Notes: a model not told the origin generated them from the letters alone. DNA of 19,245 nucleotides from an uncultured Treponema sp. (GCA_937894335.1 CALCRU010000058.1:1-19245), one strand, 5' to 3'; numbered from the stretch's first letter, positions 1-7,430 are shown. Numbers and translations are program-made.

Positions 1-1
1 A

Positions 2-117
2 ACCGACATAGCCGTTCAAAGGGAGGAAGCCTTCGAAGACGGAATGGAGCAGGGCATGGAAACCGGCTTAAAGCAGGGCATCTCCCAGGCTACTCGTGAC
101 CTTGCACTCAACATGCT
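2..117. repeat. Left arm of a long inverted repeat (Rpn tail)
   Basis: This stretch matches the reverse complement of 19093-19244 almost base for base. The exceptions are a 12-base and a 24-base in-frame deletion relative to the right arm and a few substitutions. Similarity falls off abruptly after the sequence coding for LALNML, although the proteins remain homologous beyond it. Confidence 0.9.
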
Positions 118-208
118 AAGAATGAACCTCTGTTCCGCAGAAAAAATTGCACAGGCTACAGGATTGCCTCTGGAAGACATAGAAGCTCTTGCAAAAGGAC
201 TTGTTTAG
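2..208 (+). CDS. Rpn/PD-(D/E)XK nuclease-transposase family protein, C-terminal fragment
   Basis: Only the last 68 codons lie in the window; the gene starts upstream. The visible part begins TDIAVQREEAFEDG, runs into a Gly/Gln-rich repeat tail (MEQGMETGLKQGISQ), and ends in a small helical module containing TGLPLEDIEALAKGL. Such GM(E/K)xG tails followed by a TGL(S/P)xEEI-like module are characteristic of the proteins annotated as Rpn-family recombination-promoting nuclease/putative transposase, which are multicopy in treponemes. The catalytic PD-(D/E)XK domain is not visible, so whether the gene is intact cannot be judged. The tail is nearly identical to that of the gene at the right end of the window, but carries three fewer 12-base units. 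The last 30 residues differ substantially between the two. Confidence 0.75.
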   Translation, partial: TDIAVQREEAFEDGMEQGMETGLKQGISQATRDLALNMLRMNLCSAEKIAQATGLPLEDIEALAKGLV

Positions 209-261
209 ATTTGCAGCCCGATGTGCATTTTTCATTTTCCCACTGTGCAAAATCAGTTCAG

Positions 262-278
262 TATGGTACACTTGAAGC
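262..278 (+). promoter_or_regulatory. Possible -10 element of a leaderless promoter for the GH95 gene
   Basis: TACACT at 267-272 fits the TANNNT -10 pattern and ends exactly six bases before the ATG at 279, which would place the transcription start on the start codon. No convincing -35 box is seen (TGTGCA at 244-249 is weak) and only a poor GAAG stands where a ribosome-binding site should be. TATGGT at 262-267 is an alternative -10. The same geometry recurs before xylB and the LysR gene, which is the main reason to list it. Confidence 0.35.
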
Positions 279-2696
279 ATGAATGTTTTGTGGTATAAGA
301 AGCCAGCGGAAGGTTGGAACGAAGCACTGCCGGTAGGTAACGGTCGTCTTGGCGCTATGGTATATGGGGGAACCGCTCACGAGGTTATTCAGCTTAACGA
401 AGAATCCGTGTGGTCTGGGGCCTTTCATGACCGTAACAATTACAGTTCCCGGGAGAATTTAAAGAATGTCCGCAGTCTTATGAAAGAAGGCCGTGTGCAG
501 GAAGCGCAGGAAATTGCCTTTCAGACAATGACTGGTACTCCCTCACAGCAGCCAGTATATCAGACTGCTGGTGAACTTCACATAGAGTTTAAAACCGCCA
601 GTAATCAGGGACTTCAGGGGCCTCTTTTCCGCGAAGGAGAAGTTTTCCAGAATTGTCACACTTACCGCCGTGAACTTGATTTGGAAACTGCCATTGCAAC
701 CACAACATTTACCGAAGAAAGTGATCTGCCTAGCACTGCTTTTTTTGCAAGAAACAGTTCTGGTAACTCGGTGACATATACGAGGGAAGTTTTTGCTTCC
801 GCCGTTACAGATGTCATCGTGGTTCACATTACCGCATCGTCTCCAGGAAGCATTTACTTTAGGGCAAACCTTGAGCGCGGAGAATTTGCAACAAAAACCT
901 ACTGCCTTTCTGATGATACAATCGTCATGGAGGATACCCATGGAATTCCGTTTGCAGTTGTAGCCACAGCTGTAGCCAGCGGAGGAAAACTCTATGCTCA
1001 GGGCGGATGTCTTGTTGCCCAAGCTGCCGATGAGGTTACCATTTACATAGACATTCAGACCGCCTTTAGAAAATCAAGCTATGCGCGAAAGAAGGGCAAT
1101 GTAATGTCAAAGTTGGATTCCCTTTCGCTGTGGTGCAGGGATCGAGCCCTTAAGAATGTCTGCTTTGCCACCGGTGCACAGTTTCCCGTAAACAAAGATA
1201 ACCATATTACCGAATACGCCCCTTGGTACAATGCTGTTTCTCTTTCCCTTAAGGGTGAGGAAAACGACACTTCATATGCCCAAGATTCCAAACTGCCTGC
1301 AGACGAACTGCTCCAAAAACCAGAAAGCCCTGCACTGGCGGAACTTTACTGGAACTTCTGCCGCTATCTACTCATTTCTTCAAGCCGAAAACCGGGAACT
1401 CTTCCTGCCAACCTTCAGGGACTTTGGAATAAGGACATTACTCCTCCGTGGGGTTCAAAGTATACAATCAACATAAACACGCAGATGAACTACTGGCCTG
1501 CCGCAATGTGTTCGATTCCCCAGACAGAAAAGCCCCTGTTCTCCCTGCTTGCTAGAGCCTATAAAAACGGACGCAAAACTGCACGGGTCATGTATGGCTG
1601 TTCAGGCTACATGGCTCACCACAATCTTGACATCTGGGGCGACACTGCTCCTCAGGATAAGTGGATTCCTGGTACATACTGGGTTCTTGGTGCTGCATGG
1701 CTTGCAACTCATATCCGCGAGCATTACGAATATACCCAGAACAAAAAATTCCTGCGCAAGAATTTTTACCTTATGCGCGAGGCCTGCAAATTCTTCCTAG
1801 ACTATCTAGTAGAAGACGAGACTGGTAATAACCTGATTGTGCTCCCCTCAGTTTCTCCTGAAAATTCCTACAGACATCCTAACGGACAAATTTGTTCCTT
1901 CAGCATGGGATGCGATATGGATAACAGAATTCTGGAGCATCTTTTTCACGCCACACTGGATTCAGCACGAGACTTGGGAATTTCAAGCCATGATGACGAC
2001 ATGATTCGCATAAAGGCCGTTCTTGCAAAAATAGAGCCGCCTGTAATAACAAAGGACAATACAATCCGCGAATGGCCTCTTGAGTGTGAGGAAGTTGAAC
2101 CTGGACACAGGCACATGAGCCAGCTGTACGGACTTTTCCCTGGCCACAGCATTAATGTTACCCGTTCACCCCTCCTTGCAAAGGCTGCCCACAACACCAT
2201 AGAAAAACGACTTGCAAACGGAGGAGGACATACGGGCTGGTCTCAGGCATGGATTTTAAACTTCCGTGCAAGTTTGCATGAGGCCCCCGAAGCCTACGAA
2301 TCATTTGTTTCGCTTTTAAGGAATTCTACTCTAACAAACCTGTTTGACAATCATCCCCCCTTCCAGATTGATGGAAACTTTGGTGCTCTTGCAGGAGTAA
2401 CAAGGATGATTGTTCAAAGCGAGATTGTTTCTGGCGCAGTAGAGTGCACCCTGCTTCCTGCCTTACCCGAACAGTGGAAGAACGGAAACCTTAAGGGAGT
2501 GTCTTTAAAGGGCAACCTTAAAGCTGACATTTCTTGGAAAAACGGAGCTGTCTGTTCCGCAAAGATTTATGCAAAGAATGACGGTTCACACATTGATTCT
2601 GTGGTAATCTGCTACAGGGACAAGCGTTACGAAGCCCATCTTGCAGGCGGTTCACTAAATGTAATGAACATTCTTCCCACAACCGTGCAGGAATAA
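279..2696 (+). CDS. GH95 family alpha-L-fucosidase / alpha-L-galactosidase
   Basis: An inverting glycoside hydrolase of 805 residues, the usual GH95 length. The N-terminal beta-domain opens with the family pattern LWYKKPAEGWNEALPVGNG followed by IQLNEESVWSG, and YRRELDL lies around residue 130. The catalytic (alpha/alpha)6 part holds TININTQMNYW with N398 and N400, SVSPEN with E528, HTGWSQAW starting at H651, and DGNFG with D698. By pattern and spacing, N398/N400 and E528 match the Asn pair and general acid described for Bifidobacterium AfcA; D698 probably belongs to the same active site. GH95 enzymes remove terminal alpha-1,2-L-fucose or alpha-L-galactose from glycans, and the sequence does not settle which. 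There is no signal peptide, so the enzyme probably acts in the cytoplasm on imported oligosaccharides, yet no transporter lies beside it. A sugar isomerase and kinase cassette follows downstream, separated by one convergent gene. Confidence 0.9.
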   Translation: MNVLWYKKPAEGWNEALPVGNGRLGAMVYGGTAHEVIQLNEESVWSGAFHDRNNYSSRENLKNVRSLMKEGRVQEAQEIAFQTMTGTPSQQPVYQTAGELHIEFKTASNQGLQGPLFREGEVFQNCHTYRRELDLETAIATTTFTEESDLPSTAFFARNSSGNSVTYTREVFASAVTDVIVVHITASSPGSIYFRANLERGEFATKTYCLSDDTIVMEDTHGIPFAVVATAVASGGKLYAQGGCLVAQAADEVTIYIDIQTAFRKSSYARKKGNVMSKLDSLSLWCRDRALKNVCFATGAQFPVNKDNHITEYAPWYNAVSLSLKGEENDTSYAQDSKLPADELLQKPESPALAELYWNFCRYLLISSSRKPGTLPANLQGLWNKDITPPWGSKYTININTQMNYWPAAMCSIPQTEKPLFSLLARAYKNGRKTARVMYGCSGYMAHHNLDIWGDTAPQDKWIPGTYWVLGAAWLATHIREHYEYTQNKKFLRKNFYLMREACKFFLDYLVEDETGNNLIVLPSVSPENSYRHPNGQICSFSMGCDMDNRILEHLFHATLDSARDLGISSHDDDMIRIKAVLAKIEPPVITKDNTIREWPLECEEVEPGHRHMSQLYGLFPGHSINVTRSPLLAKAAHNTIEKRLANGGGHTGWSQAWILNFRASLHEAPEAYESFVSLLRNSTLTNLFDNHPPFQIDGNFGALAGVTRMIVQSEIVSGAVECTLLPALPEQWKNGNLKGVSLKGNLKADISWKNGAVCSAKIYAKNDGSHIDSVVICYRDKRYEAHLAGGSLNVMNILPTTVQE

Positions 2697-2731
2697 AAAA
2701 ATGCCTTGAGGAAGAGAAGCCCCAAGGCATA
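2694..2731. terminator. Bidirectional hairpin terminator
   Basis: The inverted repeat ATGCCTTGAGG / CCCCAAGGCAT (one A-C mismatch) encloses the 8-base loop AAGAGAAG. It is preceded by six A residues and followed by AAAA. Read on the minus strand, the stem is followed by a T-run, so it fits best as the terminator of the lipoprotein gene ending at 2772. It can also serve the GH95 gene, which ends at 2696. Confidence 0.8.
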
Positions 2732-2771
2732 AAACACAATTGCTGGAAATGTTATTCCGAAAAGTTAAGTC

Positions 2772-3503
2772 CTAGTATACGAATGCCCTTGAAGCAACCT
2801 CGTCTACCCTTGCCTGAAGATTTTCTTGCTGAATCTGTTCGCAGAAAAATTTAAGTTGGGTTGGCGAAAAATAAAGTTCCTCATAAGGCGAATAGGTGTT
2901 CTGAGAAGTTGTTGCAAGTGTTGACGGGAAGCGCAGTACAAAATAGGGCAGTCCGTCTATGAACTTGCAGTTTGCGTGGAAGGAGCCCTTTGTGGTTCCG
3001 TTGGCCGGAGTTGCTACGCCCCAAAAAACTTCGCATGCGCCGCTGTAAAATGCATTTGCAGAAGTTGGTTTTGCATCTACCAAAGTGGAAGCTTCCTGCA
3101 TTTCGATGAATTTTGTTGCCGCACTGATTATTCCTTCCCTAGCCTGTTGTCCAAAAATAAGGCAGAGGCTGTTTGCACCGCTTCTGTAGTAGATTTCTAT
3201 ATTGTTTGAACGGGGTACAAAGTAGAATTTTGAAATCTGCTTAACCTTAAGCTTGTTAAAGCTGAGCGACATGCCGAAAAACTCATCCAGCTGAATGGGG
3301 TCTATGTCGGCTACGAATGTAGGATACTTCTGTGCATTTACGGTAGGAAGTGCCGTGCCCGTGCCGATTGCTGTTGACTGATAACTGCCAGTATCGCCAT
3401 AAGCGGCAAGTACTGCATCGGATGTGCTACTGGTTTTGCAGGAAGAAAGAGCTGCTGCTCCCAAAGTTGCGGTCGCCAAAAACGCCCAGACTGTTCTTTT
3501 CAT
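2772..3503 (-). CDS. Putative lipoprotein of unknown function
   Basis: Encodes 243 residues from the ATG at 3503, which has AAAGAGG seven bases upstream. A longer reading from 3542 would put hydrophilic residues before the signal peptide and is not favoured. The N-terminus MKRTVWAF plus the hydrophobic stretch ending AALSSC gives a signal-peptidase II site with the lipidated Cys at residue 22; Ser at -1 fits the relaxed lipobox of spirochaetes. The mature protein starts with a Ser/Thr/Ala-rich linker and then a compact region rich in aromatic residues and beta-strand-like patterns (KFYFVPRSNNIEIYY, YFVLRFPS) with three further Cys. I recognise no domain. It lies convergent to the GH95 gene and divergent from xylB, so a shared function with either is not indicated. 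Confidence 0.8.
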   Translation of the reverse strand: MKRTVWAFLATATLGAAALSSCKTSSTSDAVLAAYGDTGSYQSTAIGTGTALPTVNAQKYPTFVADIDPIQLDEFFGMSLSFNKLKVKQISKFYFVPRSNNIEIYYRSGANSLCLIFGQQAREGIISAATKFIEMQEASTLVDAKPTSANAFYSGACEVFWGVATPANGTTKGSFHANCKFIDGLPYFVLRFPSTLATTSQNTYSPYEELYFSPTQLKFFCEQIQQENLQARVDEVASRAFVY

Positions 3504-3520
3504 TATTAAACCTCTTTGTA

Positions 3521-3549
3521 AGTATAACACCTTTGCATGCAAAAGGAAA
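3521..3549 (-). promoter_or_regulatory. Extended -10 promoter of the lipoprotein gene with a 12-bp palindrome in its spacer
   Basis: On the minus strand TGTTATACT is an extended -10 element (TATACT at 3526-3521), about 17 bases upstream of the start codon. A weak -35, TTTCCT, lies 17 bases further up (3549-3544). The spacer contains the perfect palindrome TTTGCATGCAAA (3532-3543), a plausible repressor site. Confidence 0.55.
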
Positions 3550-3594
3550 CTGAAAAAGTTAAAATTTTACAGTCAGAACATCAAATTACTAACA

Positions 3595-3628
3595 TTGTTT
3601 TTATTTAAAACTGATGTAAAATGGTATT
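3595..3628 (+). promoter_or_regulatory. Promoter of xylB, predicted to give a leaderless transcript
   Basis: TTGTTT (3595-3600), a 16-base spacer and TAAAAT (3617-3622) form a reasonable sigma-70 promoter. The -10 box ends six bases before the ATG at 3629, so transcription would start at or next to the start codon. No Shine-Dalgarno sequence is present in the preceding bases. Confidence 0.5.
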
Positions 3629-5152
3629 ATGGCATATCTTATTGGTGTAGATTTAGGAACTAGCGGAACAAAAACCGTTATCTTTGACGAGGAAGGCAGA
3701 GTCCTTGCTTCTGAAACTGTGGAATATCCCCTGTATCAGCCTAAAAACGGTTGGGCGGAACAGGAGCCTCTTGACTGGTGGAACGCCTCCTGCACTGGCA
3801 TAAAGGCTGTCCTTTCCAAAAGCGGAATTGACGGTCACGCTGTAAAGGGACTGGGCATAAGCGGACAGATGCACGGTCTTGTCATGCTAGATAAAAACGG
3901 AGATGTTCTTAGACGGAGCATAATCTGGTGCGACCAGCGTACTGCTGCCGAATGTGACGAGATAACGCAGAAGGTTGGCAGGGAACGCCTTATTCAGATT
4001 ACAGCAAATCCTGCACTTACTGGTTTTACGGCAAGTAAAATTCTTTGGGTAAGGAATAATGAGCCTGAGGTGTACGAAAAGTGTGCCCATATTCTTCTTC
4101 CAAAAGACTATGTCCGTTACATGCTTACTGGAGAATTTGCCACTGAAGTAAGTGACGCAAGCGGAATGCAGCTTCTGGATGTTCCCGCAAGAAAATGGTC
4201 TGATGAAGTCCTTTCCAAGCTGAACATAGACAAGTCCCTTCTTGCAAAAGTATATGAATCTCCTCAGGTAACAGGTACCGTCAGTGCAAGGGCGTCAGAA
4301 TTGTGCGGTCTTCCTGCAGGAACTCCTGTTGTGGGAGGTGCTGGAGACAATGCCGCTGCTGCAGTTGGAACAGGAACAGTCCGCGACGGAATAGCCTTTA
4401 CCACACTGGGAACAAGCGGAGTAGTTTTTGCCCATACTGATAAAATCAGCATAGATCCTCTGGGTAGGGTGCACACTTTCTGCTGTGCCGTTCCAGGTGC
4501 ATGGCATGTCATGGGCGTAACTCAGGCTGCGGGGCTTTCGTTAAAGTGGTTCAGGGACAACTTCTGTCAAGCGGAGATTGAAACAGCAAAGGGAATGGAG
4601 GTTGACCCCTATTACCTTATGGACAAAGAGGCAGAAAAAATCCCCATAGGATGCGACAGTCTTCTTTACATGCCCTACCTTATGGGTGAGCGTACTCCCC
4701 ACCTTGACCCTGACTGCAGGGGCGTATTCTTCGGACTTAGCGCTCGGCATACAAGGCAGCATCTGCTTCGTGCTGTCATGGAAGGCGTAGCTTACAGTCA
4801 GCGTGATTCCGTAGAGGTTCTGCGTAGCATGGGAGTTACCATAAAGGATATGCTAGCATGCGGAGGCGGAGGCACAAGTTCACTGTGGCGTCAAATGCTT
4901 GCCGATGTTTATGGCTGCCCTGTAAAAACTGTTACCAGCAAGGAAGGTCCTGCCCTAGGTGTTGCCATTCTTGCAGGAGTGGGAACAGGCGTCTATTCTT
5001 CCGTACAGGAGGGATGTGCGTCAGTTATAAAGACAAATCCCCCACAAAATCCCCTTGCAGAAAATTCCCTTGCATACGAAAAGTATTACGGTCTGTACAA
5101 AAAACTGTATCCGTCTTTAAAGGAAAGTTACAAGGCTCTTTCCAAACTGTAA
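3629..5152 (+). CDS. xylB: FGGY-family sugar kinase, xylulokinase type
   Basis: A 507-residue carbohydrate kinase of the FGGY/ASKHA fold that phosphorylates a ketose, in the xylulokinase case D-xylulose to D-xylulose 5-phosphate with ATP. The N-terminal phosphate-binding loop is VDLGTSGTKT (D8). SGQMHGLV, with M81 and H82, matches the substrate-contacting Met-His of bacterial xylulokinases. The catalytic base is D240 in GGAGDNAAAAVG. The adenosine-side motifs include TLGTSGVV and ACGGGGTSSLWRQMLADV. The start has no ribosome-binding site but a promoter -10 box six bases upstream. No xylose isomerase is adjacent; the neighbours are DUF4867 and a fucose-isomerase-like protein, so the true substrate may be D-xylulose, D-ribulose or another ketose. 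The next gene starts 15 bases downstream and is probably cotranscribed. Confidence 0.88.
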   Translation: MAYLIGVDLGTSGTKTVIFDEEGRVLASETVEYPLYQPKNGWAEQEPLDWWNASCTGIKAVLSKSGIDGHAVKGLGISGQMHGLVMLDKNGDVLRRSIIWCDQRTAAECDEITQKVGRERLIQITANPALTGFTASKILWVRNNEPEVYEKCAHILLPKDYVRYMLTGEFATEVSDASGMQLLDVPARKWSDEVLSKLNIDKSLLAKVYESPQVTGTVSARASELCGLPAGTPVVGGAGDNAAAAVGTGTVRDGIAFTTLGTSGVVFAHTDKISIDPLGRVHTFCCAVPGAWHVMGVTQAAGLSLKWFRDNFCQAEIETAKGMEVDPYYLMDKEAEKIPIGCDSLLYMPYLMGERTPHLDPDCRGVFFGLSARHTRQHLLRAVMEGVAYSQRDSVEVLRSMGVTIKDMLACGGGGTSSLWRQMLADVYGCPVKTVTSKEGPALGVAILAGVGTGVYSSVQEGCASVIKTNPPQNPLAENSLAYEKYYGLYKKLYPSLKESYKALSKL

Positions 5153-5167
5153 GAGCATGGAGGTATT

Positions 5168-5818
5168 ATGAAAATAAAGAGTGTGTTTTGCCAGTCATTT
5201 GCAAAATATGGAAAAGTTCTTACCGGTTACGATGTAAAGGCGCTTTTAAAAAAACTTGATGAAACTACGCCCTGTCCAAAAGATGCCACCGTTTACGAAC
5301 CCAGCGATTCTGGCCTGGAAAGCCTTCCCATTATGCAGGAGTTTACCCAGAACGCATACGGCGGACTTCCAGTGCAAATAGGCTACTGCAACGGATTTAA
5401 TACAAAACTGAATTGTCTGGAATATCATCGGGGAAGCGAACTTAACATTCCCTCCACCGACATGATTCTTCTGCTTGCAAAAAGCGAGGACATCATCCGT
5501 GGAAAACTGAACACCCGAAAGGTTAAGGCCTTTTTCGTGCCAGCAGGAACAGTGGTTCAGGTTTACGAAACTACGCTGCATTATGCTCCATGTTGTGCCC
5601 TTAATGCGGACGGAAATCCATCAGAAGGCTTTAGGGTAATTATTGTCCTTCCTAAAGACACAAATACGGCAAAGCCGCAAGTGTCAGAAAAAAATGAGGA
5701 AGACAAAATGCTTTGGGCAAAAAACAAATGGCTTCTGGCTCATCCTTCCTCCAGCGAGGCAAAACAGGGTGCCTATGTTGGCCTAACAGGAAAGAACATA
5801 GACCTAAAAAATTTATAG
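5168..5818 (+). CDS. DUF4867 family protein (cupin-like, sugar-metabolism associated)
   Basis: A 216-residue soluble protein preceded by GGAGG at a good distance. The order of conserved elements fits DUF4867: GLPVQIGYCNGFN around residue 67, LEYHRGSELN with E85, H87 and E91, TDMILLLA, FFVPAGTVVQVYETTLHYAPC with E134 and H138, and a FRVIIVLPK strand. The E/H pairs on consecutive beta-strands suggest a metal-binding cupin-type barrel related to the ureidoglycolate-lyase fold; this is an inference from pattern. The family has no established biochemical function known to me. It lies between an FGGY kinase and a fucose-isomerase-like enzyme, so a role as a sugar mutarotase, epimerase or lyase in that pathway is plausible. 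Confidence 0.8.
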   Translation: MKIKSVFCQSFAKYGKVLTGYDVKALLKKLDETTPCPKDATVYEPSDSGLESLPIMQEFTQNAYGGLPVQIGYCNGFNTKLNCLEYHRGSELNIPSTDMILLLAKSEDIIRGKLNTRKVKAFFVPAGTVVQVYETTLHYAPCCALNADGNPSEGFRVIIVLPKDTNTAKPQVSEKNEEDKMLWAKNKWLLAHPSSSEAKQGAYVGLTGKNIDLKNL

Positions 5819-5820
5819 TT

Positions 5821-5856
5821 TCCGTAGAAAAAAATTCATGTTTGAATTTTACGGAT
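5821..5856 (+). promoter_or_regulatory. Imperfect inverted repeat overlapping the -35 region of the isomerase gene
   Basis: TCCGTA (5821-5826) pairs with TACGGA (5850-5855), and AAATTCA pairs with TGAATTT inside it, leaving a purine bulge on the left arm. There is no T-run after it, so it is not a typical terminator. Its overlap with the -35 box suggests an operator or an mRNA-stabilising hairpin at the end of the DUF4867 transcript. Confidence 0.4.
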
Positions 5857-5885
5857 AAAGTTTATAATTAAATTTATAAGAGGAG
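5841..5885 (+). promoter_or_regulatory. Promoter and ribosome-binding site of the isomerase gene
   Basis: A perfect TATAAT lies at 5863-5868. TTGAAT (5842-5847) is the best -35 match, with a short 15-base spacer; shifting to TTTGAA gives 16. The strong ribosome-binding site AAGAGGAG (5878-5885) stands seven bases before the ATG at 5893. The isomerase can therefore be transcribed independently of xylB and DUF4867. Confidence 0.65.
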
Positions 5886-5892
5886 TAATTAA

Positions 5893-7401
5893 ATGCTGCA
5901 GAATATTCCCGAAGTAAAACTTGGAATCATTGCGGTAAGCCGCGATTGTTTTGTAATTTCCCTTTCAGAAAAAAGAAGGGCTGCAATTGTAAAGGCATAT
6001 GCTGGACTTAACGCAGAAACACCGCTGTACGAGGCAAAGACAACGGTAGAAAACGAAAGCGACATGCTTAAGGCTGTTGACGAAGTAAAGAATGCAGGAT
6101 GCAATGCGCTGGTAGTCTTTCTTGGAAACTTTGGACCCGAAACACCTGAAACACAGATTGCCCAGCGCTTTGACGGTCCTTGCATGTTTGTTGCCGCCGC
6201 AGAAGAAACTGGTAAGGATTTGATTAACGGACGAGGAGACGCCTACTGCGGAATGCTTAACTGTTCCTACAACCTTAACCTTCGTCACATTCCGGCCGTC
6301 ATTCCAGAGTATCCTGTTGGAACTGCCGAAGACATTGCAAAAATGATTGTAGATTTTATTCCTGTTGCACGCACCCTACTGGGACTGCACAGCCTTAAAA
6401 TCATAACATTTGGACCGCGCCCTCAGGACTTCTTTGCATGTAATGCTCCAATAAAAGGCCTGTACGATTTAGGTGTAGAAATAGAAGAAAATTCCGAACT
6501 TGATTTGCTTGTTTCTTACCGCGAGCATAAGGACGACAGCCGCATAGCAGATGTTGCAAAAGACATGGCTGAAGAACTTGGCATGGAAGGAAACAATTAT
6601 CCCGACATGCTGCCCCGTATGGCACAGTTTGAACTTACCCTGATTGACTGGGCAGAAAAGCACAAGGGCTCAAGAAAGTATGTGGTGTTTGCAGACAAAT
6701 GTTGGCCTGCATTCCCAAAAGAGTTTGGATTTGAACCCTGCTATGTAAACAGCCGCCTTGCCTCGCGTGGAATTCCTGTTGCCTGCGAAGTAGACATTTT
6801 TGGCGCCCTGTCTGAATACATTGGAACATGCATCTCTGGCGAATGCGTTACCCTGCTAGACATTAACAATTCCGTTCCAAAAGATATTTACGAAAACGAC
6901 ATCAAGGGAAAGTTTGCCTACAACTACAAACTGGAAGACACCTTTATGGCCTTCCATTGCGGAAACACTCCCTTCTGCAGACTGAACAAAAGTTCAAAAC
7001 CCGGCGTAAAATATCAGCTGATTCAAAACCGTCTGCTTGAAAACGGCGGTAAGCCAGACTTTACCCGAGGCACCCTTGAAGGCGACATTGCGGCAAGCAA
7101 AATTACCTTCTTTAGGTTGCAGTCAAGTGCCGACACAAAACTTAAGGCCTACATTGCTCAGGGAGAAATTCTTCCAGTGGCAACTCATTCCTTCGGAGGA
7201 ATAGGAGTGTTTGCAATTCCAGAAATGGGTCGCTTCTACCGCCATGTGCTTATTAGCAAAAACTATCCTCACCACGGAGCGGTTGCATTCAGCCATGTAG
7301 GAAAAGCCCTGTATACTCTGTTCCAGTATCTTGGCATTGAAGACATTGCATACAATCAGCCTGCAGGAGTCTTGTACAAAGACGAAAATCCTTTTGCATA
7401 G
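5893..7401 (+). CDS. L-fucose/L-arabinose isomerase family protein
   Basis: A 502-residue ketol isomerase of the FucI/AraA superfamily, shorter than the 591-residue E. coli FucI. Members interconvert aldoses and ketoses with a Mn2+ ion held by a Glu, an Asp and a His. E299 in CEVDIFGAL and D323 in LLDINN are 24 residues apart, the same spacing as E337 and D361 of E. coli FucI. H460/H461 in YPHHGAVAFSH is the likely third ligand. GFGxIGVF-type glycine-rich sequence (SFGGIGVFA) lies just before it. FucI enzymes also accept D-arabinose, and compact relatives often sit with xylulokinase-like kinases, so L-fucose is not assured as substrate. No fuculose-phosphate aldolase or fuculokinase is nearby. 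It has its own promoter and strong ribosome-binding site. Confidence 0.85.
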   Translation: MLQNIPEVKLGIIAVSRDCFVISLSEKRRAAIVKAYAGLNAETPLYEAKTTVENESDMLKAVDEVKNAGCNALVVFLGNFGPETPETQIAQRFDGPCMFVAAAEETGKDLINGRGDAYCGMLNCSYNLNLRHIPAVIPEYPVGTAEDIAKMIVDFIPVARTLLGLHSLKIITFGPRPQDFFACNAPIKGLYDLGVEIEENSELDLLVSYREHKDDSRIADVAKDMAEELGMEGNNYPDMLPRMAQFELTLIDWAEKHKGSRKYVVFADKCWPAFPKEFGFEPCYVNSRLASRGIPVACEVDIFGALSEYIGTCISGECVTLLDINNSVPKDIYENDIKGKFAYNYKLEDTFMAFHCGNTPFCRLNKSSKPGVKYQLIQNRLLENGGKPDFTRGTLEGDIAASKITFFRLQSSADTKLKAYIAQGEILPVATHSFGGIGVFAIPEMGRFYRHVLISKNYPHHGAVAFSHVGKALYTLFQYLGIEDIAYNQPAGVLYKDENPFA

Positions 7402-7430
7402 TTTTTGACAGCGACTGTTAAAATGCAGAC

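Noticed and set aside
543..1022. Open frame of 159 codons on the minus strand
   Set aside because: Antisense to the GH95 beta-domain, which is clearly coding; no recognisable features.
3504..3542. Longer N-terminus for the lipoprotein
   Set aside because: It would run through the -10 box and part of the promoter palindrome and place 13 residues before a typical signal peptide.
3629..7401. Canonical L-fucose operon
   Set aside because: No fuculokinase-type FucK, no FucA aldolase and no fucose permease are present; the kinase carries xylulokinase motifs.
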